From Verrucomicrobiaceae bacterium E54 (GTDB lineage: Bacteria; Verrucomicrobiota; Verrucomicrobiia; Verrucomicrobiales; Akkermansiaceae): a stretch of 64,000 bases of DNA. The DNA lies in the NCBI GenBank assembly GCA_022548915.1, contig JAKZES010000005.1:62001-126000 (forward strand). The letters run 5' to 3'. The position numbers were made by a program, and so were the translations under genes. The notes under the pieces were generated by a model, which saw only the letters and a list, made by a program, of their open reading frames with translations, was not told the origin of the DNA and did no database searches. Numbering within the stretch: the stretch's first letter is position 1; every line of letters begins with the position of its first letter. This document shows, piece by piece, positions 20,147-29,340 of this stretch.

Positions 20147-21433
20147 TCAGCGCTCCAGCAGCACCTCGCCATTGAAGACGACCAGATCGATCCGCCCCTT
20201 CAGTGTCTTGTCGAGGAAGGGGGTGTTGCGGGCTTTCGAGCGCATGAAGTCGACGCTGAAGGTGGTTTCGGCCTCCTCGTCGAATAGCAGGAACTCGGCG
20301 GTGCTCCCCTCGACCACCGGGACGGGATCCAGTCCCATCATGCGGCGGGGTTCGGCCGAGTAGCGCTTGACCAGCAGGTCCCACCCGAAGTCGCCGTTGC
20401 GGATGAAGCGGTCGAAGAGGCAGACCACGGCGGTTTCGAGTCCGGTGATGCCGTTCGGGGCGACGCTGAAGTCCTGGGCCTTCTCGAAGGGTGTGTGCGG
20501 CGCGTGGTCGGTGCCGAGCAGATCGAACACCCCTTCCTTCAATCCCTCCAACAGCCCGGCGTTGTCGTCGGCGGTGCGCAGCGGCGGGTTCATCTTGTAG
20601 TGGGTGTCGAAGTCCCCGATGTCCTCGTCGGTGAACATCAGGTGATGCGGCATGACCTCGGCCGTGACCTTCACGTCGCCACGCGACTTCCACCAGCGGA
20701 TCGTTTCCATGCCGAGCCGCGTGGAAACGTGCTGGATGTGAATGTGGGCGCCGGTGGCGTGGGCGAGCCGGATGTCGCGGTCGATGATGATCTCCTCGGC
20801 GCAGGCCGGGCTGCCCTTGATGCCGAGCTGGTAGGCGACCGGTCCGTCGTTCAGCGCCCGTGGACCCGCCAGCTCCGGGACTTCGCAGTGGCTGGCGAAG
20901 AACATTCCGAACTCGCTGGCGTACTGCATCGCCCGGTAGAGCACCGCCGGGTCGTGGGTCGTGTCGCCATCATCGGTGAGCATCTTCACGCCGAGTCGCC
21001 GCATCGCGTCGATCGCCGCCAATTCCTTTCCCTGGCGTCCGATGGTGACACAGCCCGAGGTGTGGATCGGGATGCGGGAAACGGCAGCGGCCTTGTCGAG
21101 GACCATCTTCACCACAGAACCGGAGTCGATGGCCGGCGTGGTGTTGGGCATCATCACCACGCCGGTGACGCCGCCGTTGATCGCGGCCTCCGAGCCGCTG
21201 GCGATGTCCTCCTTGGCCTCCCCGCCCGGTTCCCGGAAGTGGACGTGGGCGTCGAACATCGATGGCATGAGCAGACGGTTGCGGCCGTCGATGACCCGGG
21301 CACCCTCGGGAGCTTCCAGGCCCGGCGCGATCGAGCGGTAGCATCCATTCTCGATCAGGACATCCGAGACGGCGAAATCCGGCGAGTCCTCGGCGACGAT
21401 GCGGACATTCTGGATCAGGAGCGGCTGGGGCAT
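20147..21433 (-). CDS. pyrC: Dihydroorotase (class I)
   Basis: Cyclises carbamoyl-aspartate to dihydroorotate in pyrimidine synthesis (428 aa, typical). The amidohydrolase metal motif 'DAHVHFREPGGEAKEDI' is near residue 61, followed by 'MMPNTTPAID' and, late, 'LGTDHAPH'. The N-terminal beta-sandwich that recurs at the C-terminus is also recognisable. It is divergent from the HupE-like gene across 77 bp. No other pyr gene adjoins it. Some close relatives without activity are partners of ATCase; the intact motifs argue for an active enzyme. Confidence 0.93.
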   Translation of the reverse strand: MPQPLLIQNVRIVAEDSPDFAVSDVLIENGCYRSIAPGLEAPEGARVIDGRNRLLMPSMFDAHVHFREPGGEAKEDIASGSEAAINGGVTGVVMMPNTTPAIDSGSVVKMVLDKAAAVSRIPIHTSGCVTIGRQGKELAAIDAMRRLGVKMLTDDGDTTHDPAVLYRAMQYASEFGMFFASHCEVPELAGPRALNDGPVAYQLGIKGSPACAEEIIIDRDIRLAHATGAHIHIQHVSTRLGMETIRWWKSRGDVKVTAEVMPHHLMFTDEDIGDFDTHYKMNPPLRTADDNAGLLEGLKEGVFDLLGTDHAPHTPFEKAQDFSVAPNGITGLETAVVCLFDRFIRNGDFGWDLLVKRYSAEPRRMMGLDPVPVVEGSTAEFLLFDEEAETTFSVDFMRSKARNTPFLDKTLKGRIDLVVFNGEVLLER

Positions 21434-21510
21434 GGCCCTTAGATGCCAGCGACCCGCCCCGGCGAAAAGCCCGGACTTGTGCCGGATGCACCAAAGCCCA
21501 GCATCCGGAC

Positions 21511-22569
21511 GTGCGCCTTGTTTTCACGATCCTGCTGCTCGCGGCCTTTCCGGCCCGGGCCCACCAGATCGATGAAATCTCGATGAAGCTCGAGACCTCG
21601 CCGCAAGCGTGGCGGGCGACCCTGCTTCTCGACGCCGCCTACATGCTGCCGGAGTACCGGGGCGACGCCGAGATCGCCCCCTTCGACCTGGCCTGGCTGC
21701 GGACCCGCAGCCCCGCCGAGTGGGCGAGGATCCGGGAGGAGGCCCGGCGCTTCCTGGACGAATCCCTGTCCATCGGGGAAGGCCCCCGGGAGATTCGATT
21801 CACCGACTTCGACTCGACGCCTCCGCGTTTCATCGAATCGGGCGTCCCCGAGGAGTTGCCGGAGATCGAGGTGGTTCTGAGCGGGCCGATGTCGTCGACA
21901 CCGCTGCGGATCGGCTGGAAAGAGGCGTTCGGCGTGGTGCTGATCATCGAGCATGAAGAAGGAATCCTTCCACTGGTCAGCGGCGAGTCGCTGGATTTGG
22001 AACCGGAAGCTCCGGCCTCGCGCGGCTTCATCCGGTGGATCACCCTGGGCTTCCGCCACATTCTCCCCCGCGGCCTCGATCACATCCTGTTCATTCTCGG
22101 CGTCTTCCTGCTGAGTCCGAAGTGGAAGCCGCTTCTCTATCAGAGCCTGACCTTCACCCTCGCCCATTCGGTCACGCTGGCGGCGGCGGCACTCGGTTGG
22201 GTGAGCCTGCCGGATCGCTGGGTCGAAACGGCGATCGCTCTGAGCATCGCGTGGATCGCCATCGAAAACCTCCTCGGTCGCGAGATCAAACCGGCGCGCT
22301 ATGCGGTGATCGCGGGCTTCGGGCTGATCCACGGGCTCGGGTTCGCGCGCATGCTGGCTCTCGCGCTGCCTGACTCCGCGCCGCCGCTGTGGCCGCTCGT
22401 CGGCTTCAATCTCGGGGTTGAAATCGGCCAGCTTGCCGTGCTCGGCACGGCCTGGGCGCTGACTGCCTGGTGGAAGGACGAGGCCTTCGGCCGGCTGCGA
22501 ACGATCGGCTCGATCGGCATAGCGCTGGTCGGTCTGGCGTGGGCGATCGAAAGGGCCTTCCTCGCCTGA
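21511..22569 (+). CDS. HupE/UreJ-type membrane protein
   Basis: 352 aa, GTG start followed by a signal-like 'LVFTILLLAAFPARA'. Residues ~20-165 form a soluble periplasmic domain. The C-terminal half has about six membrane helices and the family signature 'HILPRGLDHILFILGVFLL', then 'LTFTLAHSVTLAAA' and 'LIHGLGFA'. HupE/UreJ proteins are linked to nickel uptake, but this longer two-part type occurs widely without hydrogenase or urease, and neither is present here. The cargo is therefore unassigned. Confidence 0.82.
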   Translation: MRLVFTILLLAAFPARAHQIDEISMKLETSPQAWRATLLLDAAYMLPEYRGDAEIAPFDLAWLRTRSPAEWARIREEARRFLDESLSIGEGPREIRFTDFDSTPPRFIESGVPEELPEIEVVLSGPMSSTPLRIGWKEAFGVVLIIEHEEGILPLVSGESLDLEPEAPASRGFIRWITLGFRHILPRGLDHILFILGVFLLSPKWKPLLYQSLTFTLAHSVTLAAAALGWVSLPDRWVETAIALSIAWIAIENLLGREIKPARYAVIAGFGLIHGLGFARMLALALPDSAPPLWPLVGFNLGVEIGQLAVLGTAWALTAWWKDEAFGRLRTIGSIGIALVGLAWAIERAFLA

Positions 22570-22577
22570 GAAAGCCA

Positions 22578-23252
22578 CTACGCCGCGGTGGAATCCACCG
22601 ATTCGATGGAGCCGTCGCGGATCAGCAACTGGCGGTCGCCCATGCCCGCCAGGCTGCGGTCGTGGGTGACGACCACCAGGGTCGATGCTCCCTCGCCGGC
22701 GAGCCCCATCAGCAGCTCCATGATTTCGGCGCTGTTGCGGGAATCGAGATTTCCGGTGGGTTCGTCGGCAAAGAGAACGTTCGGCTTGTTGGCGACCGCC
22801 CGGGCGATGGCGACCCGCTGCTGTTCACCTCCCGACAACTCCGCCGGCAGGTGCGTGGCCCGTTCCTTCAGGCCGACCCGCTCGAGTGCCTCAAGGGCCT
22901 CCTTTTCGGTGTCGGCCCCGCCGATCGCCCCGGGGACCATCACGTTCTCGAGGGCGGTGAGTTCCGGCAACAACAGATAGTTCTGAAAGATGTAGCCGAT
23001 GTTGCGGTTGCGGAAGGCCGACTGGCCCTTGGCGGAAAGCGAGTAGAGGTCCTTGCCGTCGATGAAGACCTCCCCTTGCTGGGGCTTTTCCAGTCCGGCG
23101 AGCGTGTAGAGCAGCGTGGTCTTTCCCGCGCCGCTCGGTCCCCGCAGGAACACCCGCTCGCCGGCGGCGATGGATAGGTTGATGCCGTGAAGGACCTCGA
23201 TCGACTTCTTGCCGATGCGGTAGCTCCGGTGCAGGTTGCGCGCTTCGATCAT
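22578..23252 (-). CDS. ABC transporter ATP-binding protein (LolD/MacB type)
   Basis: 224-aa stand-alone ATPase: Walker A 'GPSGAGKTTL', signature 'LSGGEQQR', Walker B 'VLFADEPTGNLDS' and switch His in 'VVVTHDRSL'. The lengths and motifs match the LolD/FtsE/MacB group that drives lipoprotein release or mechanotransmission. No FtsX-like permease is encoded next to it. It is instead the last gene of the protease/7TM/ATP-grasp operon, 11 bases after the ATP-grasp gene, which suggests a link to that system or a permease elsewhere. Confidence 0.9.
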   Translation of the reverse strand: MIEARNLHRSYRIGKKSIEVLHGINLSIAAGERVFLRGPSGAGKTTLLYTLAGLEKPQQGEVFIDGKDLYSLSAKGQSAFRNRNIGYIFQNYLLLPELTALENVMVPGAIGGADTEKEALEALERVGLKERATHLPAELSGGEQQRVAIARAVANKPNVLFADEPTGNLDSRNSAEIMELLMGLAGEGASTLVVVTHDRSLAGMGDRQLLIRDGSIESVDSTAA

Positions 23253-23263
23253 GCCGCGCGAAG

Positions 23264-24247
23264 CTAGACCTCCTGCATCCGCGCGGCGAAGGTATTTCGC
23301 GAAAACCTGATCTTCTCGCGGAGTTCCTCATCGGGAATCTGCCGGGCCCGGGCGTCGGTCGGCACGAGGCGCTTCAGCAGCCCGACCCCGTTGGCCAGCT
23401 GGATCGCGAGGCCGGGCCGAGCGTTGACCTCGATCATGATCGGGCCGCGCTCCTCATCGATCATCATGTCGACGCCGAGGTATCCGAGTCCGGTCATCTG
23501 CTGGCAGGTCACGGCGATCTCGAGGATCCGGTCCCACTCGGGGAGCTGGACCCCGATCAACGGCACCTTGAGGTCGGGGTGGACGGTCACCGGCCTGCCG
23601 TGGTGGATCGCGTGAACCGTGCGCCCCGTGGCGATGTCGACCCCGATGCCGAGGGCACCCTGGTGGAGGTTCGAGCGACCATCGGATTCCCGCGTCGAGG
23701 CCCTCAGCATCGCCATCACCGGATAGCCGCGGAAGATCACCACCCGCACGTCCGGCGCGCCCTGGAAGCTCAGTTCGGTCATCACCTTGGCCGGCTTCAC
23801 CCGGTCCTCGATCAGGGCAACGTCGCGCTTGCCGCCGAGACTGAACAGGCCGGCGATGATGTTCTGGAGGTGGAAGCGGACTTCATCGGGCGAGACCACC
23901 GAGCCGCTCGGCTTGATGTAGCGGTCCTCATCCCTTCCAGAGATGACGAGGATCCCCTTCCCTCCCGACCCCCGGGCGGGCTTGACGACGAAGGAATCCC
24001 TCTCACCCAGAATGCGGTCGAGGCGGCGGATCTCCTTCGGGCTGCGAACCACGCCGAAGGTTTCCGGAACGGAAATCCCCTGCCGTTCCGCCAGCAGCTT
24101 CGTCCGGATCTTGTTGTCGACCAGGTCGTAGAGCCGTCGCGGGTTGTTCGGCAGGACGAAGCGGGCATTCCGCATGTTGATGCCGACCACCCCCATCGCC
24201 TCGAGTTCCCCCGGGGTGCGGAAGTAGCGGTGCCACCAGCGCTTCAT
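23264..24247 (-). CDS. RimK-like ATP-grasp ligase (alpha-L-glutamate-ligase-like)
   Basis: 327-aa ATP-grasp enzyme expected to form amide bonds with ATP, possibly adding amino acids to a peptide or protein; substrate unknown. ATP-grasp features: 'FVVKPARGSGGKGILVI' (nucleotide-binding lysine and glycine loop) and the late metal-binding 'MIEVNARPGLAIQLAN'. Its start overlaps the stop of the 7TM gene by 4 bases (ATGA). This association of RimK-like ligase, 7TM/inactive-transglutaminase protein and retropepsin-like protease recurs in many bacteria, which supports the family assignment. Confidence 0.9.
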   Translation of the reverse strand: MKRWWHRYFRTPGELEAMGVVGINMRNARFVLPNNPRRLYDLVDNKIRTKLLAERQGISVPETFGVVRSPKEIRRLDRILGERDSFVVKPARGSGGKGILVISGRDEDRYIKPSGSVVSPDEVRFHLQNIIAGLFSLGGKRDVALIEDRVKPAKVMTELSFQGAPDVRVVIFRGYPVMAMLRASTRESDGRSNLHQGALGIGVDIATGRTVHAIHHGRPVTVHPDLKVPLIGVQLPEWDRILEIAVTCQQMTGLGYLGVDMMIDEERGPIMIEVNARPGLAIQLANGVGLLKRLVPTDARARQIPDEELREKIRFSRNTFAARMQEV

Positions 24248-25779
24248 ACCGCCTCCTCGAAATTCTTGAAGCGGATCAGCTCACTCAGGCGGTAACCGGT
24301 GTAGCGGCCGACCAGAATGATGCCCGCAAGCAGCACCAGCAGCAGCTCGGGAAAGTAGAAGGCCCAGTAGCGGATCTGCTTCAGTTCCATGAACAGGTAG
24401 GCGATCACGGCGACGACCAGCGAACCCGCCACCTGGAGCAACGCGTTGCGCTTGCCCTCCTCTTCCCAGATCAACGACATCCGCTCGATGGTCCAGGCAA
24501 GGATGATCATCGGAAACAGCGTGATCTTGAGACCGTCGCGCATGCCCAGGTGCCAGCTCACCACGCTCAGAAGCATCATCAGCAGGGTCACGATCACCAC
24601 GCAGGCGGCGACCCGCGGCACCACGAGAAGATTCAGCCGCGAGAGCAGGAAGCGGAACCACAGGCCCGACGCGACGATGACCACGAACATGGTCAGGCCG
24701 CTCTTCAAATCCATTTCCAACAGCGCGAGGGCCAGCAGCACCGGCATGAAGGTTCCGAGCGTGGCGATGCCGATGAGGTTGCGAAGGATGACGACGACGA
24801 AGGCGCCGATGGGGATCAGCACGACGTAGCGGAACACCTGCCGCTCCGATGCCGGCAGGCCGAAGATCGTCGAGACCAGCAGGCCCGAATCCTTGAGGTC
24901 GGTGAGCTTTTCCATCGGGATGATGTCCCGTGTGGTGGTGAAGGCCACCTGCGAGTTCTCGCCACCCGAGACCTCGAGGAGGGCGTCGCCACCGCGGTTC
25001 CAGACGAACAACTCGCGTGGATCGAGGGTCGATGCCGGTTGATCGGGATCGCGCACCTTCCAGTAAACGCCGTCGAAGTACTCGACGAAGAGCGAGGGTT
25101 TCTGCGAGCCGCGGATTTCGTTGAGCTGGACCGCGTAGGCCTGCCGGGCCGGCACGCCCGCCATGTTCAGGAGGTCGATCCCGAGGAGGGTGAGGGCGTC
25201 GGAATTGGACACCTCCTCGTAGTGACGCTTGAGCAGGGCGATCTCCTGCGAGCCCTCGATCGCGGTGATCTCGCGGAACACCCCGGCCAGCAGGGTGTCC
25301 GGATTCGAGGAAAGCTCCTTGGCCCGGCGGACGACGCTCTCGGCCGCCGAACGGAGGGTTCCCGATAGACCCGGATCGCCGGGAACCGGGACATCGCCCG
25401 GCTCGAGACGCGGACCGCCGCTGTCGACCCCCCGCTGGGGGAACCGGACGCGGTAGTAAAGCGATTGCGGTCCCTCCTTGCTGTCCGAGGCCCAGAGTGC
25501 GGCGTATTCATCGAGGGTATCCTCGACGATGAAGCTGTAACCGGCCGAGCGGGCGTCGATGCCCAGCTCGCGATCGATGGCCACGCCGGGAAGGGCCAGC
25601 CGCGCGGTGACCGGATCGCCGACCGCGACGAAGCTCACCTTGGCCTCGACCAGCCACTCGCTGGGGCGTTCGTCGACGATCAGGGGAATGCCGAGAACGA
25701 CATTCTTGTAGGCGGCGACTCCTCCTCCGACCAGGGCCAGAAGGGACACGAGCGCGAGCAGCTTGATGCGTGAAGCCAT
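24244..25779 (-). CDS. Inactive transglutaminase fused to seven membrane helices
   Basis: 511-aa inner-membrane protein. An N-terminal helix (about 5-23) is followed by a periplasmic region. Residues ~110-250 resemble a transglutaminase-like fold ('LLGIDLLNMAGVPARQAY') in which I cannot find the Cys-His-Asp triad. The last ~220 residues hold about seven hydrophobic segments beginning 'FRYVVLIPIGAFVVVILRN'. This is the known 'inactive transglutaminase/7TM' family. It probably senses or binds a peptide-like ligand and works with the ATP-grasp enzyme (4-base overlap) and the protease 36 bases upstream. Confidence 0.9.
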   Translation of the reverse strand: MASRIKLLALVSLLALVGGGVAAYKNVVLGIPLIVDERPSEWLVEAKVSFVAVGDPVTARLALPGVAIDRELGIDARSAGYSFIVEDTLDEYAALWASDSKEGPQSLYYRVRFPQRGVDSGGPRLEPGDVPVPGDPGLSGTLRSAAESVVRRAKELSSNPDTLLAGVFREITAIEGSQEIALLKRHYEEVSNSDALTLLGIDLLNMAGVPARQAYAVQLNEIRGSQKPSLFVEYFDGVYWKVRDPDQPASTLDPRELFVWNRGGDALLEVSGGENSQVAFTTTRDIIPMEKLTDLKDSGLLVSTIFGLPASERQVFRYVVLIPIGAFVVVILRNLIGIATLGTFMPVLLALALLEMDLKSGLTMFVVIVASGLWFRFLLSRLNLLVVPRVAACVVIVTLLMMLLSVVSWHLGMRDGLKITLFPMIILAWTIERMSLIWEEEGKRNALLQVAGSLVVAVIAYLFMELKQIRYWAFYFPELLLVLLAGIILVGRYTGYRLSELIRFKNFEEAV

Positions 25780-25815
25780 GGGAAAATTGCTGCCGGTTGA
25801 CGGGTTGAAATCCGG

Positions 25816-26487
25816 TCAGCGCATCACCTTCTCATCCGCGATGAAGGCGCGGCTCGGATCCACCCAGCCAAGTTCGCGGATGGTTGTGCGACCGATGAGC
25901 ATCGGGTTGAGCATGTTGGACCGGTCGCTGAGGGTGAAATCCGTCTTCATCTTGCGCTCGCCGATCTTGACGGCGAGGCGGACGACTTCCCGCGCTTCGA
26001 CGCCCCCTCCCGGTTCCTTCACGCGGGCGATCCGGACCAGCGGTGCCTCGATGCGGATCTTTCCGGCGTCCTTCTTGCGGGGATCGAGGACGACAAAGCG
26101 GACCCACTTCTTGCCATCGCGCTCGAACAGCTCCTTTTCCTCGGCGTGCACCGAACTGGTGTAGGCCCCGGTGTCGAGTTTTGCCGCGACCTTGAGTTCC
26201 GTCTTGCCATCGCTCAGGCAGGCCCATTCCTTCCAGCCGAAAACCTGAACCGGATCGGCGGATACCGGCCGGGCCACGGCGGCGGCCTCGTCCTCGGCCT
26301 CGAGTTCGGCTTCGTCCTTCGACTCCGGTTCCGTCTCCGATTCCGGTTCGTCGCTCTTCTTCTCGGCCGGCGCTTCGGCGTTGGTTTTCGGATCATCCGT
26401 GCCAGACTCCGCCGCGACGACGGAGAAAACCGCCGGAAGACAGAGGATCAACATCCATTTCGTAAGTGCCGAGAATTCTCCTTTCAC
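25816..26487 (-). CDS. Retropepsin-like (putative ATP-dependent zinc protease family) exported protease
   Basis: 223 aa. GTG 26487 gives a signal peptide with a basic start ('KWMLILCLPAVFSVVAA'); an ATG at 26454 would remove the charged n-region. Residues ~30-75 are an acidic Glu/Ser/Ala linker. The conserved domain follows, with 'AKLDTGAYTSS', the DTG-type aspartyl motif, and a C-terminal 'NPMLIGRTTI' pattern. The family was named 'zinc protease' (RimB-like), but the DTGA motif points to a pepsin-like single-domain dimer. First gene of the four-gene operon; its start lies 32 bases from the divergent efflux gene. Confidence 0.88.
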   Translation of the reverse strand: MKGEFSALTKWMLILCLPAVFSVVAAESGTDDPKTNAEAPAEKKSDEPESETEPESKDEAELEAEDEAAAVARPVSADPVQVFGWKEWACLSDGKTELKVAAKLDTGAYTSSVHAEEKELFERDGKKWVRFVVLDPRKKDAGKIRIEAPLVRIARVKEPGGGVEAREVVRLAVKIGERKMKTDFTLSDRSNMLNPMLIGRTTIRELGWVDPSRAFIADEKVMR

Positions 26488-26519
26488 GCGGGCCCACTAT
26501 CACCACCCGTTTTTCTCAA

Positions 26520-27929
26520 ATGCAACGTTATTCACAATTGGTGCCGCTCGTGGGGGTCGGCTTTTTCGTCGGCCTGACCGGCTGCGAAAACCTCCAATTC
26601 CGCAGCCCGATCGACAGGACGGAAGTCTCGGCTCCCGCCATGTGGCAGTCGGCCGGCGAGGGCCGGGGCCGGAAGATCAGCAGTGGCTGGCTTTCGGACT
26701 TCGGCAGCCGGGATCTCCGCCAGGCCGTCGAGGCGGCGATGGCCCGGAATCAGGACCTCGCCGCGGCCGAGGCGCGAATGCGGGCCGCCGAGTATGTCCG
26801 CATCGCCGGCCGCTCGAGGGTGAAACCCCGGGCGCAGCTCGGCACGTCGGGCAGCTTCTCGATCTCCGAAAACGGCACGGCCGCGACGACCGAAAGCGAG
26901 AGCTACAACCTGACCGTTTCCGCCGCCTGGGAAGTCGACTTGTGGGGACGCCTGCGCGACCTGAATCTCGCCGATGATGCCGATCTGGCGGCCGTCCGCG
27001 CGACCTACCGGGGTGCCCGGCTTTCCCTGGCCGCGGCCACCGCCCGGGCGTGGATCAACCTGATCGCCGCCGAGCAGCAGCTCGAGCTCGCGAAGGTGAC
27101 GCTCGATTCGTTCGAGCGGAACCTGCGGATCAGCGAGCGCAACTACAAGGGCACCGGACAGGGCGCTCTCGATGTGCAGTTCGGGCGCACCAACGTGGCG
27201 GCGGCGAAGCGGGCCGTGGCATCGACCCGGCTGGTCCGGGACGAAGCCGCCAGGACGCTGGAGACTCTGACCGGCAGCTACCCGAGTGGTCGCACCCGCG
27301 CCGGCTCGGATCTTCCGAAGCTGAGTCGCGAGGTGCCCTCCGGAATTCCCGCGGATCTGCTCGAGCGTCGTCCCGATCTGGCGGTCGCCCGGGCCGACGT
27401 GTATGCCTCGGCCCGCCGGGCCGACGCCGCCCGCAAAAGCCTGCTGCCCTCGCTCGCGCTGACCGGGTCCGGCGGCACGCCCACCTCCCGCTTCTCGGAT
27501 TTCCTCAACCCCGACTGGCTGGTCGCCAGCATCGCGGCGAGCCTGGCCCAGAACCTCTATTCGGGGGGTGAGCTCACCGCCGAGGCGCGGGCCGCGCTCG
27601 AGCGCAACCAGGCAGCGGTCCACGACTACCGCCAGGTGGCGCTGGAGGCCTTCCGCGAGGTCGAGTCCGCGCTCGCCGCCGAGGTCTCGCTGGCGGAGCA
27701 GGAACTCTATCTCCGGCGCGAGGTCGAACAGGCCGCGCTGGCTGAAGAGCAATCGACGCGGGATTACGCGGACGGCATCGAGGGCTCGGACATCCTCGAC
27801 GTGCTCGAGGCCCAGCGCCGGGCGAACAACGCGCGGTCGAGTCTGATCCGCCTGCGCAGCGACCGCCTGCGCAACCGGATCGATCTCCACCTCGCCCTTG
27901 GCGGGGATTTCTCCACCGCGGAAAGCTGA
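26520..27929 (+). CDS. Outer-membrane efflux lipoprotein (NodT/OprM type)
   Basis: TolC-like outer-membrane channel of 469 aa. The ATG at 26520 gives a lipoprotein signal with lipobox L-T-G-C and acylated C22. Two homologous halves each carry the OEP pattern: 'WEVDLWGRLRDLNLADDADL' in the first, and 'ERRPDLAVARADVYAS' with 'NLYSGGELTAEARAAL' in the second. It is followed 71 bases later by an adaptor gene, but no inner-membrane pump. Confidence 0.93.
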   Translation: MQRYSQLVPLVGVGFFVGLTGCENLQFRSPIDRTEVSAPAMWQSAGEGRGRKISSGWLSDFGSRDLRQAVEAAMARNQDLAAAEARMRAAEYVRIAGRSRVKPRAQLGTSGSFSISENGTAATTESESYNLTVSAAWEVDLWGRLRDLNLADDADLAAVRATYRGARLSLAAATARAWINLIAAEQQLELAKVTLDSFERNLRISERNYKGTGQGALDVQFGRTNVAAAKRAVASTRLVRDEAARTLETLTGSYPSGRTRAGSDLPKLSREVPSGIPADLLERRPDLAVARADVYASARRADAARKSLLPSLALTGSGGTPTSRFSDFLNPDWLVASIAASLAQNLYSGGELTAEARAALERNQAAVHDYRQVALEAFREVESALAAEVSLAEQELYLRREVEQAALAEEQSTRDYADGIEGSDILDVLEAQRRANNARSSLIRLRSDRLRNRIDLHLALGGDFSTAES

Positions 27930-28000
27930 CGCAAGTTGGCGCCCCCCATGTTCGTATTTGGCAAGGCGGGTTCGCTCGTCCATCTTCCCGCGCCTCCGCC

Positions 28001-29203
28001 ATGATTCTCCGCATCTTCATTCCGCTCGCCATCCTCGGTGTGGGTGGTCTGCTGGGCCTTTGGCTGTCGGAGAAGAGCGACCCCCCCACTCCCCAGCAGG
28101 CACCTCCGCAGCGCCTCAAGACCGGCGTGATCGAGCTGCACCGGACCGACTTCCCGGTCATCCTGAAATCGCAGGGCCTGGTCCGGTCCCACCACGAGAC
28201 CCCCCTCACCGCCGCCGTCGCCGGCACGGTCCACATCGTCCACCCGGGTTTCGAGGACGGCGCTTTCTTTCAAAAGGGAGAGGTGCTTGCGGAACTCGAG
28301 CCGGCGGACTTCGAGGCCGCGGTCGAGGCGGCGCAGTCGGTGCTCGCCCGTGCCGAGGCGGCGATGGCGCAGGAAGAGGCCCGCGCCCGCCAAGCGCGGC
28401 TCAACTGGGAGGATCTGGGATATGAGGAAGAGCCCTCCGAACTCGTGCTGCGGGTGCCTCAGCTCAAGGAGGCCCGGGCCAACGTGGATGCGGCATCGGC
28501 GGCACTCGACCAGGCCCAACGCGATCTCGCCCGGACCAAGATCCGGGCGCCCTTCGACGGTCGGGTGCGCGATCGCCTGGTCGGACTCGGGCAGGCGGTG
28601 GGGCCGTCCACCCCCTTGGGCAACGTGTTTGCCACCGACTACGCCGAGGTCCGGCTGCCGCTCACTCCCGAGCAACTCCGCTTCATCGACCTGCCCTCGC
28701 GCCCCGGCGATGCCCCGGTGCCGGTGGAACTCCTCGATGCCCTCGGCGATCTGAACGAAGAAGAGGCGAAGGTCCGGTGGCCCGCGGAGATCGTCCGCAC
28801 CGAAGGCGCACTCGACGAGGCGTCGCGCGAGTTGTTCGCGATTGCCCGCATCGACGATCCCTTCGGCCTGAATCACCCGGACCGTCCCCCGCTTCGAATC
28901 GGCCAACCGGTCCGGGCGGCGATCAATGGTGAGGTGCTCAAGGATGTCTTCGTCCTCCCGCGGGTGGCGCTGCGGGGCGTGAACCGCGTCTACCTCGTCG
29001 ATCGCGAGGAACTTTCCATCGTCCGCACCAAGATCGAGCCGATCTGGACCACCACGGAGGAACTGATCGTGCGCGAAGGCTTGGAAAACGGCCAGTGGCT
29101 GTCGGTGACACGCATGCCCTACGCCCCGGACGGGGCACCGGTCGAGATCATCGCGGATGAGCCGAGCGTCGTGGTCGATGCGCCCGAAAGCGCCGGTTCC
29201 TGA
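28001..29203 (+). CDS. RND-type periplasmic adaptor (membrane-fusion protein)
   Basis: 400 aa. N-terminal anchor helix (residues 5-25), split lipoyl half-motifs ('TPLTAAVAGTVHIVHPGFED' and 'TKIRAPFDGRVRDRLV') around an Ala/Glu-rich alpha-hairpin, then beta-barrel and membrane-proximal domains ending 'GQWLSVTRMPYAPDGAPVEI'. It would link an inner-membrane pump to the outer-membrane channel just upstream. The expected large RND (or ABC) permease does not follow: the next gene encodes a LysM protein. Confidence 0.92.
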   Translation: MILRIFIPLAILGVGGLLGLWLSEKSDPPTPQQAPPQRLKTGVIELHRTDFPVILKSQGLVRSHHETPLTAAVAGTVHIVHPGFEDGAFFQKGEVLAELEPADFEAAVEAAQSVLARAEAAMAQEEARARQARLNWEDLGYEEEPSELVLRVPQLKEARANVDAASAALDQAQRDLARTKIRAPFDGRVRDRLVGLGQAVGPSTPLGNVFATDYAEVRLPLTPEQLRFIDLPSRPGDAPVPVELLDALGDLNEEEAKVRWPAEIVRTEGALDEASRELFAIARIDDPFGLNHPDRPPLRIGQPVRAAINGEVLKDVFVLPRVALRGVNRVYLVDREELSIVRTKIEPIWTTTEELIVREGLENGQWLSVTRMPYAPDGAPVEIIADEPSVVVDAPESAGS

Positions 29204-29340
29204 TCGGCCGGATTCGGGACCGGGGCCAATGATTTTCTTCCGAAAGCCGGGGTTGGCGGAATGCGGAGATCGGCATTTTGTTAACTTTTATTAAATTTTA
29301 GTTGCGCCTAACCATGTTTTTTGAAATTCTCCGCCCTGTG

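Noticed and set aside
29204-29340. A+T-rich leader before the LysM gene as a promoter
   Set aside because: The composition stands out, but no convincing -35/-10 pair at standard spacing could be fixed, so no promoter is listed.
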